A stretch of DNA of 64,000 bases from assembly GCA_913009825.1 (NCBI GenBank), contig CAJVYQ010000018.1:16877-80876 (forward strand). The letters run 5' to 3'. The notes below the pieces were generated by a model. It made no database searches. It had not been told where the DNA came from and saw only the letters and a list, made by a program, of their open reading frames with translations. Position 1 is the stretch's first letter; every line of letters begins with the position of its first letter. Positions 56,471 through 64,000 of this stretch are shown one piece after another. The DNA is from an uncultured Deferribacteres bacterium. Its GTDB lineage: Bacteria; Zhuqueibacterota; JdFR-76; DREG01. A program made the position numbers and the translations under genes.

Positions 56471-56830
56471 TTACCAGTCCAATTGATGTTCAGGAACACC
56501 GATTGATTTTCCATAATTCTTTGCTTCTTGTTTTGTATCACCATCTCCCTTTGCATAAGAAAATATTCTTTTATGAAAGATAACGTATTCGGTTGTTAAA
56601 TCGGACAGGTTGGCATACCATTTATCCAAAATTGAATTTGAAACAATAACTGCAATATCTTCAATGTTTTCATCGGCACCCTCAACATATATAGCAGTCC
56701 AAACTTTAGGTTGCCAATCAACTGCACTTCTGCCAACATTCCATATTTCCTCTTTTGTGATTGTTATCCTGTCATCTATTAAGATGTCTGTACTTTCAAG
56801 ACTTTCTTTCAATATTAATCCCGTGTACAT
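56471..56830 (-). CDS. Hypothetical integron-cassette protein
   Basis: A 119-aa protein with no signal peptide or membrane segment, so cytoplasmic. It begins MYTGLILKESLESTDILIDD and contains WQPKVWTAIYVEGADEN, WYANLSDLTTEYVIFHKRIF and the C-terminal YGKSIGVPEHQLDW. The compact alpha-beta pattern and Trp-rich core recall small orphan proteins common in cassette arrays, but I cannot name a family. About 90 bp of similar sequence flank the gene on both sides (near 56283-56370 and 56835-56920). The ribosome binding site is weak. Confidence 0.65.
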   Translation of the reverse strand: MYTGLILKESLESTDILIDDRITITKEEIWNVGRSAVDWQPKVWTAIYVEGADENIEDIAVIVSNSILDKWYANLSDLTTEYVIFHKRIFSYAKGDGDTKQEAKNYGKSIGVPEHQLDW

Positions 56831-56917
56831 ATTTATTTTTTCCTGTCTCTATTCTTTCGTTTCATTGCCTCAGTTGACAGGGGTGGTATCGGGAGTAGAT
56901 GGGGAAATATTTCCACA

Positions 56918-56945
56918 TTTGTAAACCCAACGCACAAATTGTCAA
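56918..56945 (-). promoter_or_regulatory. Possible cassette promoter
   Basis: On the minus strand TTGACA is followed after 16 bp by TACAAA, about 90 bases upstream of the 119-aa gene. A sigma-70-like match by eye only. If real, the cassette would not depend on the integron promoter. Confidence 0.3.
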
Positions 56946-57014
56946 CTTTAAATTCTTTCGTTTCTCTTGTTCGGTTACTACTTTATTTTATTTATAATTG
57001 CTTAATAATATTAG

Positions 57015-57142
57015 AGCTAACACTTAACTAAGCTGACGAAACCGGGAACTAAACTATAAAATGAGACAAAACCCTAACCAAATCCACAAAAAATTCCAAA
57101 TTGCAGTCCGCTGTTTCGTTCGGCTTAAGTTAATTGTTATAC
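57015..57142 (-). other. attC recombination site 6
   Basis: Same type as sites 1, 2, 4, 7 and 10. The R' core on the minus strand is GTTAGCT. Confidence 0.85.
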
Positions 57143-57693
57143 TAACCCAAAACCCGCATACGAAAAAATAAGCCGGCAAATTGTTAATCAGCCTCCGTTT
57201 TCACACTGAAATAAATGCGGGATGATAAACTCACAAAAAAAATGCCTTTCTACTTTTGCTGAACGTTTTAACCGGAACAAACCACCGGCGGAAATACCGG
57301 CTGCGGACGAGCGCACAACTTGCCAAAATGAATCCCGGCTCTTTTCACCGCCCATGTCTCCAATTCCCGTAAAACGTTTTAAAATGTACACCGGCATACG
57401 AAAAATTTAGCCCCGGCACAAAAATAACCTGCAAACTAAAATCGAACCGGCTGCGTTGCCGAAACATCCGGTCTGAATCAGGTTCGCCGGCTGCACGGAA
57501 TTATGGAATACAAAATGACTATTGCGTAACAAAAGACGCGGACGAGAAAACTTCGCTTACGGATTGTACTTCCGCAAATGAGCCAAACCAACATGAAAAC
57601 GGAAGATCAGCCTGTTTTTAACCTGGACGGTAATTTGTAAAAAAGCAAGCCGGAAAAGAACAGAGCTATTTCATTTAAATCAAAAATTAGGTT
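57015..57693 (-). mobile_element. Gene-less integron cassette, copy 4
   Basis: A 679-bp unit directly followed by copy 5 in tandem. The body matches the others; no gene. Confidence 0.75.
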
Positions 57694-57821
57694 GTATAAC
57701 GCTTAACTAAGCTGACGAAACCGGGAACTAAACTACAAAATGAGACAAAGCCCGAACCAAATCCACAAAAAATTCCAAATTGCAGTCCGCTGTTTCGTTC
57801 GGCTTAAGTTAATTGTTATAC
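57694..57821 (-). other. attC recombination site 7
   Basis: Same type as sites 1, 2, 4, 6 and 10, with R' GTTATAC. Confidence 0.85.
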
Positions 57822-58372
57822 AAACCCAAAACCCGCATACGAAAACACAAGCCGGCAAATTGTTAATCAGCCTCCCTTTTCGCACTGAAATCAATGCGGG
57901 ATGATAAACTCACAAAAAAATGCCTTTCTACTTTTGCTGCACGTTTTAACCGGAACAAACAACCGGCGGAAATACCGGCTGCGGACGAGCGCGCAACTAA
58001 CCAAAATAAATCCCGGCTCTTTTCACCGCCCCGCCCTCCGGTTCCCGTAAAATGTTTTAAAATGCACACCGGCATACGAAAAATTTAGCCCCGGCCTAAA
58101 AATAACCTGCAAACTAAAATTGAACCGGCTGCGTTGCCGAAACATCCGGTCTTAATCAGGCTTGCCGGCTGCACGGAATTATGGAATACAAACCGGCTAT
58201 TGCGTAATAAAAGACGGCGGACGAGAAAACTCCGCTTACAGATGGTACTTCCGTAAATGAGCCAAACCAACATGCAAACGGAGGATCAGCCTGTTTTTAA
58301 CCTGGACGGTAATTTGTAAAAAATCAAGCCGGGAAAGAACAGAGCTATTTCATTTATACCCAAAATTAGGTT
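57694..58372 (-). mobile_element. Gene-less integron cassette, copy 5
   Basis: A 679-bp unit. Closest to copy 3 in its middle part (AACTTACCAAAATGAATTCCGG versus AACTAACCAAAATAAATCCCGG). No gene. Confidence 0.75.
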
Positions 58373-58505
58373 GTATAACGGCCAATATTAACCTGCCAAA
58401 ACAGCAGGGAAAAACTTGATAGAAACCACAGAATATGATCTAAAACCGTACTGAAAATCCAAAAAAACGTCAGCTGTTTTGGTCAGGTTGAATAAATGGT
58501 TATGC
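58373..58505 (-). other. attC recombination site 8
   Basis: A fourth sequence type, shared with site 9. The arms TTCAACCTGACCAAAACAGC and GCTGTTTTGGCAGGTTAAT pair with an unpaired base. R'' GCATAAC, R' GTTATAC. It ends the glycan cassette, about 150 bp after the stop of its last gene. Confidence 0.85.
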
Positions 58506-58652
58506 GGCATATTGATTTGTTTGCAATGTCATTTTGGACTAGAAACGAACATTGCGATCATTACGCTTGTGAAAAAAAGACTTAGCTCAATCCTACAATA
58601 GTATTACCCCTTCAAAAACAATTTACTAGGATAGGTCAGAGAAATAAGTGAC

Positions 58653-60881
58653 CTAAAAAAACTCAACCTTCTCATATTCCGATATTTTGTCGTCTTCTCT
58701 ATCACATTGATCACTCTTAGCTATAGGACATTCTTGACAGGTTGTTGACAAGCGAACAGACTGAATCTGAGCCGTCGCAGGAAGCAATTTCATATCAACT
58801 CTGCCCGCCAATTCACGTGACATTGATGGCCAGAGATTTATATGAAATTTCATAGGAAGGTGTGGTATAGGTGTCGGCTCCCAATTAGATCGCCTATGGA
58901 CGAGTGTTCCATCTACATACCAACGAAGCTCATCTGGTTCCCATTCTATGGCATATGTGTGAAATTCACTCGTCGTATCAATCCCCAAATCGACCAACAC
59001 TGGCGTACCCCTATATCCATAGTCGAATCGTGCTCCATCGCATCCGGGATTGTAATATACATTGATCAGCATCTTGCAAGGATCTTTACCCAAGAATTCA
59101 ATATCAATTTCTTGACGTGGAGAATCTCGGTGTAAAAACATGCCGGTTATAAGCCCCTCAACTTTCGGCGGTTTAAGAATAGCTTCAAACCTTCCGAACA
59201 AAAAACTTTCTCTACTAGTTAGAGAGGCTGAACTGTATTGCCTGACTCCCATATCTTCACGACAAACCGTAATCTTGGCCGGAGCACCATCGTTTATCGA
59301 TAAATTCGATGGACTAAACAATGCTAGATTTCCCGGGAATGTATCATTGCGTAAAAGCCAGAACATATCGTCAAAATGAATGAAGCTATCTAAGGTAAAA
59401 TTTGTCCATTTTTTCGTCTCAGAAGATTTTGATATCGTGGGTAAACCATGCCATCCTTTTTCGGAGGAGATAATCCAGGGGGACGAATCAGCTTCCAACC
59501 ACCGATGAGGTAAAATAATTTTCTTTTGCTGAGTATTTTCATTTTGCTTTATACGACGTTGCCCTAGCTCTTGGAGCTTAGGATAAGAGCTGGCAGGGGG
59601 GACAACCCTTAGAAACTCACAAAGTGGTTTCCACATTGCAGTAGTCTGTGAACTCAGGACTAAAGTGCGATCAGACCAATCCCCTATGGAAGAGGCAATG
59701 TCTTCGCTTAATTGATTTTCAGTTACCACAATCATCCGGCCTTTCGGATACAAGGCAACTAACTCACTAAGATGCGTATCCAGACAGCCGATATTGACAT
59801 AGGCATCGAACTTAGTGAGTCCATCTTTGCCGAGAAGTCGTTGTTTTTCTTCATCTTGCAATTCATCAAGATCGCTACAGCAACGATATCCAAGCATGGA
59901 CAAAGCCATACCCAATGAAGTTAATCCTGCATTAGCCTTGCCCACAGCGAATACTGGTTTCACCAGAGGCATGGATTGGAAAACGCCAGGAGTTTCCGTA
60001 TTTAGAACGCCAATTTTCGAAAGAACGGGCAAAACTGAATAGAAATTTTCAGACTTTTCATCTATCCGTTGTGCAATCACAGACCTCGAGGCAACCAAGG
60101 CATCAAGCTGATTAAATTTGTGATTTATCCAAAGATCTACTGGCCCTCGAACTGGTAGCTGGTTTAATAATCGTTCTGCCCCTCTCTTCGAGAGCACGTA
60201 TCCAGATAAATACCATATCCCACGAAAGAGCTGAAAAATATTCTCTGAAATACGATTTTTTTCTGATCCCTGATCTACCTCTTTATATGATAGATAAAAA
60301 ATGTCAAATAAGGGCGAACCTCTACGAAAATTACATAACTCTGCCCAAATCTTTTCAACATAGCTCGAAAAGCTAGGGCTGAAACAGACATCATCCTCTA
60401 GAACTAGAGCGTATTGATCTTTTCCAGCAGCGATCATTTTCCAAATTTTAATGTGCGAAAGTGCAACCGCTATTTCCTGGCGGCTCATTTGGATCTTCTC
60501 GTCCAAATCAAGCTTACTAGGTAGCACTCTGCGAGGATCAACATACAGTTGATCACCAAGTGAATAAGTCTGTTCAACGGTTTCAGTGTTCACTGAGTTT
60601 TCAAACTCTAAGGAGTCAACAGCTGAGACCCGAGTGGCACACATCTTCAATGGGACTCCCGACGCATCAAGTACTTGTGACAACTCTCTTGTCACTTGTT
60701 TCCAGCGTTGGGGTTGACGGTCTAAATTTATAACATAGATTCGCTCGATGCTATCGGATACGGCTTCATTTTGAACTTGATCGAATACTCTACATTTCCG
60801 CTTTCCTAGCAACCTTCTAGCCCATAACGCTAAACGGTAGATAAATCTGAATACTGGCCCAGGGATAGTTACATTGTTCAT
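58653..60881 (-). CDS. Fusion protein: GT25 glycosyltransferase, sulfotransferase-like and GH16 domains
   Basis: A 742-aa protein with three regions. Residues about 45-290 are glycosyltransferase family 25 (IERIYVINLDRQPQRW, ALSHIKIWKMIAAG, LVLEDDVCFS with the acidic motif near 160, and GPVDLWINHKF). Residues about 308-440 resemble a P-loop sulfotransferase (GKANAGLTSLGMALSMLGY). Residues about 490-725 are glycoside hydrolase family 16, with the catalytic EIDIEF near 590-595 and EWEPDELRWYVDG. No signal peptide is evident, which is odd for a GH16 enzyme. The start codon follows the stop of the GT32 gene directly, so the pair is coupled. The separate domains are well supported; how they work together is unknown. 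Confidence 0.8.
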   Translation of the reverse strand: MNNVTIPGPVFRFIYRLALWARRLLGKRKCRVFDQVQNEAVSDSIERIYVINLDRQPQRWKQVTRELSQVLDASGVPLKMCATRVSAVDSLEFENSVNTETVEQTYSLGDQLYVDPRRVLPSKLDLDEKIQMSRQEIAVALSHIKIWKMIAAGKDQYALVLEDDVCFSPSFSSYVEKIWAELCNFRRGSPLFDIFYLSYKEVDQGSEKNRISENIFQLFRGIWYLSGYVLSKRGAERLLNQLPVRGPVDLWINHKFNQLDALVASRSVIAQRIDEKSENFYSVLPVLSKIGVLNTETPGVFQSMPLVKPVFAVGKANAGLTSLGMALSMLGYRCCSDLDELQDEEKQRLLGKDGLTKFDAYVNIGCLDTHLSELVALYPKGRMIVVTENQLSEDIASSIGDWSDRTLVLSSQTTAMWKPLCEFLRVVPPASSYPKLQELGQRRIKQNENTQQKKIILPHRWLEADSSPWIISSEKGWHGLPTISKSSETKKWTNFTLDSFIHFDDMFWLLRNDTFPGNLALFSPSNLSINDGAPAKITVCREDMGVRQYSSASLTSRESFLFGRFEAILKPPKVEGLITGMFLHRDSPRQEIDIEFLGKDPCKMLINVYYNPGCDGARFDYGYRGTPVLVDLGIDTTSEFHTYAIEWEPDELRWYVDGTLVHRRSNWEPTPIPHLPMKFHINLWPSMSRELAGRVDMKLLPATAQIQSVRLSTTCQECPIAKSDQCDREDDKISEYEKVEFF

Positions 60882-61844
60882 TTATATTTGGGCCTTTTCT
60901 ATTATGGATTTTATTGGCATATACGGTTTCTTATTTGATAGACGCCAATTTCTCCTATCATTGCGGTAACTTAGCGGCCAGATAGTTCGTGCATAGGTTC
61001 CCCACTCCGAGAGAACACTTAGGCATTGATCTTGTCTATATGATTTATCACTCGATAAATACGCCACAACACTCGCAGTTAAATTTCCAGGACCTGTAGT
61101 AGACTGGATTTCTGGAAAATCATTTTCGTCACAACCAAGAATAAGACGAGTAGCTCTCCTAAGGGAGTATTCAATTATGGGGTTTCCAGGAGGGGCTACA
61201 ATCGGAGAGTTGTTAAAGTAGAAAATCCAACTGTTAGAGAATGATCTATTTCTAATAAATTTTTCAGAATCAACCATCCCGTCGGCATCCATATCAAAGC
61301 AAAGTGGTTGTAGCTTAAGTCGCTGATCGCTAAAAAGGTGCTCAATATCAATACCGGAATAGACATCGTCTACGTCAACATAAAATCCGCCAATATAGAA
61401 AATAAAACAAAGACGAAAATAGTCACTTTTCATCGCAGGATGATAGCAGCGATCAAACGCTTTGGCGTTGTCGGCGTGTAAGCTTTCCGCGATAAACCTC
61501 CTTGCACTATCATCGTTGAATAGTACATGCTTAAATTCCTTAGATTTAAGCTGATTCCATGTTTCTGTGCACTCCTGTACGTCAATAGGGATATTTTCAT
61601 CATCCCAGAATTGAACAATGATTTTTGGAATTTTGCTAGCCGATTTCGGAGTAAGAGTGTCCAACGCACGATCCCTCTGAACCAGATGTTTTACGAAATC
61701 AGAACGCGCCTTATCGTTTTCAGAGATTTGGATTGCATCTTTTGAGGGCTTCCACATAGAACTTCTATAACTCCTGAAATCTGGACTCAGACTAAAATTA
61801 AAGGTCTGCTTTGGGTCAATAACGGCCGTTCTGACTTGTCGCAT
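60882..61844 (-). CDS. GT32-type glycosyltransferase (DXD sugar-binding)
   Basis: A 320-aa glycosyltransferase of the Gly_transf_sug/OCH1-like type. IPKIIVQFWDDENIP (about residue 72) and AMKSDYFRLCFIFYIGGFYV followed by DVDD (about 138-162) are the family signatures; DxD binds the metal and nucleotide sugar. Substrate probably a surface polysaccharide. The ATG lies inside the GTTATGC core of attC 9, so the recombination site supplies the start codon and there is no ordinary ribosome binding site. It is directly followed by the GT25-GH16 fusion; both are in one 3.5-kb cassette. Confidence 0.85.
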   Translation of the reverse strand: MRQVRTAVIDPKQTFNFSLSPDFRSYRSSMWKPSKDAIQISENDKARSDFVKHLVQRDRALDTLTPKSASKIPKIIVQFWDDENIPIDVQECTETWNQLKSKEFKHVLFNDDSARRFIAESLHADNAKAFDRCYHPAMKSDYFRLCFIFYIGGFYVDVDDVYSGIDIEHLFSDQRLKLQPLCFDMDADGMVDSEKFIRNRSFSNSWIFYFNNSPIVAPPGNPIIEYSLRRATRLILGCDENDFPEIQSTTGPGNLTASVVAYLSSDKSYRQDQCLSVLSEWGTYARTIWPLSYRNDRRNWRLSNKKPYMPIKSIIEKAQI

Positions 61845-61974
61845 AACGGATCAAGTTAACTTGCGAAAACAGCAGGCGAAGAAGCAAGTAGAAAGCCGCA
61901 AAATTTAACCTAAAACCACTTTTAAAACCAAAAAAGAAAAAGCTGTTTTTGTCAAGTTGAACGCAGGGTTATGC
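61841..61974 (-). other. attC recombination site 9
   Basis: Same type as site 8. The arms TTCAACTTGACAAAAACAGC and GCTGTTTTCGCAAGTTAACTTG pair with unpaired bases. R'' GCATAAC, R' GTTATGC. It ends the restriction-modification cassette and its R' core overlaps the start of the GT32 gene. Confidence 0.85.
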
Positions 61975-62051
61975 ATGCGTTAACTATTAATAATAAAGCT
62001 ACTTATCAAACAGAGTTAATTGATTTTTAATAGCTGATATTCTTTGGTGAG

Positions 62052-62909
62052 CTAATTAACATACGAAGAATCAATGTCATAACCCACATAGTTTCGTTTG
62101 TCTCGAAAAGCTGAAATACAGGTTGTTCCACTTCCTACAAAGGAGTCTAATATAACATCGTCTTTGAATGTATATAATTGAATAAGTCTATGAGGTAATT
62201 CTTCTGGAAATGGAGCAGGATGTCCAATTTTTCTAGCGGAAACAGCAGGGAATGTCCAAACACTTTTTGTCCACTCTAAGAATTCTTCTTTTTTAATCGA
62301 ATTCTTTTTACCTTTGCCCGATCTTGAATATGTGTCTTTTGAGTAAATTAAGATATATTCATGAATATCCCGTAGTACAGGATTTGCTGCCGAAAGCCAG
62401 CTCCCCCAAGCGGTAGAGGGACTTGCACTTGATGCCTTGTTCCAAATAATTTCACCACGCATTAAAAATCCAATTTTTTGCATGTCTTCTACAATGTATG
62501 CATGAATTGGGATGTAAGGTTTCCTGCCAAGATTTGCAATATTTATACAAGCACGTCCACCAGGAACAAGAACTCTGTAGGTTTCTTCCCATACATTTCT
62601 TAATAACTTAAGATATTCTTCTAGAGTTAAGTCATCATCATATTGTTTTGAAACATTATACGGCGGAGAAGTTACCATAAGATGAACACTATTATCAGGA
62701 AGTTCATCCATGTGTTCACTTGATTTGCAAAATATTTGATTTAGAAATTTTTCTTCTATCTTATTTTCAATATATTTTATTTTTTTGCCCTTATCTAAAC
62801 CTTCATAAAGACGGCTATCGTAAAATTTGGATGAATCATGATTTATACGTCCTGGAACACCAAACGAACTAGTTGAAGTTCCAATCTTATTTCTTCTATA
62901 TGCCAACAA
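62052..62909 (-). CDS. Site-specific DNA methyltransferase, beta-class (TSPPY)
   Basis: Modifies a base of a short recognition sequence (N4-cytosine or N6-adenine). The 285-aa protein has the catalytic motif VTSPPYNVSKQYDDD (about residues 85-99) before the SAM-binding motif DSFVGSGTTC (about 258-267), the motif order of the beta class. GGRACINIANLG and GEIIWNKASSASPSTAWGSW are also typical. The start is TTG at 62909 or at the next codon, after AAGGAG, overlapping nothing; the endonuclease stop is immediately upstream. It is the second gene of a two-gene cassette and should protect the host from its partner. Confidence 0.88.
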   Translation of the reverse strand: MLAYRRNKIGTSTSSFGVPGRINHDSSKFYDSRLYEGLDKGKKIKYIENKIEEKFLNQIFCKSSEHMDELPDNSVHLMVTSPPYNVSKQYDDDLTLEEYLKLLRNVWEETYRVLVPGGRACINIANLGRKPYIPIHAYIVEDMQKIGFLMRGEIIWNKASSASPSTAWGSWLSAANPVLRDIHEYILIYSKDTYSRSGKGKKNSIKKEEFLEWTKSVWTFPAVSARKIGHPAPFPEELPHRLIQLYTFKDDVILDSFVGSGTTCISAFRDKRNYVGYDIDSSYVN

Positions 62910-63788
62910 TTAACTCCTTATTAATGATAAAAATTTCTCAGCTTTTTTCTCTAATTCCTTCTCTCTACTCGCAATTTCTATTATGACGCCTAAGTCTTTT
63001 TTAGTTTTCATACTTGAAAAGAATTCTTGTTTATTAGATGTAAACAATTGCAAATTCGATTCTAATTCAGCATATGAATCCATCCTAATAAAACCATTAA
63101 TCGGAGTATTTTTAATATTATCTCCATTGTCATCTAAAGGTTTGGGATTTACTGACCAAAAACCTTGAATTACTCCCGATTTTTTCAAATGATCGACTTT
63201 TTCAATATAATATTGTGTAATTGGAGTATTCCCTAAAATTATTATTGGTATTGTAGATGCTGCATAGCCAGACACACGAACATTAATACTTTTACCTACT
63301 GCTTTTAGCATTGAATCTGAACGAAGTAAACCAGGATTTCCTTTATGAGTTTTAAAATCGCCTAAACAAACCAGTTTTTTTTTATTTTCTTCTTCTACTA
63401 ATTCCCAATTCCATACAATCGACATCTTAACTTCAAATAAAACAAAAATGTCTGATGCCTGTTGAATACGTTCCTTAGTTTTGCAAAAAGCAACATCTGC
63501 AGGAGATTGATTTGTAAGTCCCAATTCATCACAAACGACACTTTGTACAGCATACCAACCTCTAGAACGTGCAAAGTTATGAAGTAACATTTCGGAATAT
63601 TTTTCTGTGAAATTCCCAATTAGAGAATTTCTTGCTTGCAGTGTTCGTGTCTTACCTTTGTATGTTTTTGGCTAATAAGCATAATATCTTCCATCATCGC
63701 CCAAATAAAAAAGTTGTTCGGGAGATGCAAATTTGAATGCTTCTTTAAAAAACTCAATCTCTTTATTCTTATTCCAAAGTTCTGGCAT
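62910..63788 (-). pseudogene. Type II restriction endonuclease with in-frame amber codon
   Basis: The gene reads from ATG at 63788 as MPELWNKNKEIEFF ... YLGDDGRYYAY, then TAG (63674-63672, codon 39), then PKTYKGKTRTLQARN in the same frame to the stop at 62910. The total is 292 codons if the amber is ignored. The later part has SPADVAFCKTK and LFEVKMS, a D ... ExK arrangement of the PD-(D/E)xK nuclease fold, and GDFKTHKGNPGLLRSDSMLK. A single change from TGG (Trp) would explain the stop. Translation could restart at Met67 (63590) and give 226 aa. The identity as endonuclease rests on the fold motif and the adjacent methyltransferase. Confidence 0.7.
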
Positions 63789-63870
63789 TTTGACTCAATA
63801 TATTTTGTTAGTTTTATAAAAGATAAGAAATAATGACAGTATTTAAAAGTATTATTTTGTTTGCTATAAG

Positions 63871-63998
63871 GCCTAACGCTTAACTAAGCTGACGAAACCG
63901 GGAACTAAACTATAAAATGAGACAAAGCCCGAACCAAATCCACAAAAAATTCCAAATTGCAGTCCGCTGTTTCGTTCGGCTTAAGTTAATTGTTATAC
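63871..63998 (-). other. attC recombination site 10
   Basis: Same type as sites 1, 2, 4, 6 and 7. Here the R' core on the minus strand is GTTAGGC, an exact GTTRRRY match. It ends a sixth copy of the gene-less cassette, cut by the window edge. Confidence 0.85.
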
Positions 63999-64000
63999 AA

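Noticed and set aside
57188..57410. Short frames on both strands inside the gene-less cassettes (also at 55597, 57894 and 58085)
   Set aside because: They differ or break between copies and show no start signal. A small conserved peptide cannot be fully excluded without an alignment.
53126..58505. A CRISPR array
   Set aside because: The repeats are too long (over 100 bp), the spacing is 550 bp or more, and the palindromes fit attC sites; no cas genes are present.

Overview
The window looks like a chromosomal segment of a Gram-negative bacterium of the Fibrobacterota-Chlorobiota-Bacteroidota group, most plausibly Calditrichota/KSB1-like. This rests on three proteins with Por/type IX secretion C-terminal sorting domains (YPNPFN-type motif), an OmpA protein with thrombospondin-3 repeats, many SPII lipoproteins, and a housekeeping cluster nusB-secA-smg-topA-xer-hpf-hprK-EIIA-EIIB. 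The taxonomic placement is inference; there is no rRNA or other marker that would settle it.

Layout. 0-21 kb: mostly envelope and secreted proteins on the + strand (frameshifted DNA methyltransferase tail, M49-like lipoprotein, lipoproteins, lytic transglycosylase, subtilase, OmpA, MBL hydrolase, PepT-like peptidase, TolB-like propeller, large amidase, Hsp20). The spacers between them hold three families of short inverted-repeat elements. 21.3-23.4 kb: a graveyard of broken mobile genes. 23.5-28.3 kb: a damaged secreted VCBS-repeat protein, a beta-oxidation pair (3-hydroxyacyl-CoA dehydrogenase and acyl-CoA dehydrogenase) and nusB. 28.7-38.3 kb: secA, smg, topA, xer recombinase, then hpf-hprK-EIIA-EIIB, a regulatory PTS block with no sugar permease visible. 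38.4-45.3 kb: small membrane and periplasmic proteins, acetyl-CoA synthetase (minus strand), and a MacA-like adaptor with two MacB-type permeases but no ATPase. 45.7-46.6 kb: a tandem repeat of about 350 bp. 46.8-49.4 kb: rubredoxin-fused oxidoreductase and an NDUFA9-like reductase. 49.8-53.0 kb: three AT-rich minus-strand genes for secreted proteins.

The most striking region is 53.1-64.0 kb. It is a chromosomal integron cassette array read on the minus strand: ten attC sites, each placed 3' of its cassette. The integrase and attI must lie beyond the right edge. The cassettes carry a zinc-metalloprotease-like lipoprotein, a 119-aa orphan, a 3.5-kb glycan module (a GT32 glycosyltransferase plus a fusion of GT25, sulfotransferase-like and GH16 domains), and a restriction-modification pair whose endonuclease has an in-frame amber codon. 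Between them sits one gene-less cassette of about 680 bp in five full copies and a sixth partial one.

Dispersed repeats are the second theme. Family A (ends GTAACTAYTCAG / CTGARTAGTTAC) occurs about ten times. One 449-bp copy carries the N-terminal piece of a DUF4338/DruA-like protein, so that protein family is a candidate for mobilising the elements. Family B (CCTGAATTGAGCGATT / AATCGCTCAATTCAGG) and family C (ATTAGTGCCTGTCCGAA / TTCGGACAGACACTAAT) are separate families. No tRNA, rRNA or CRISPR array was seen.
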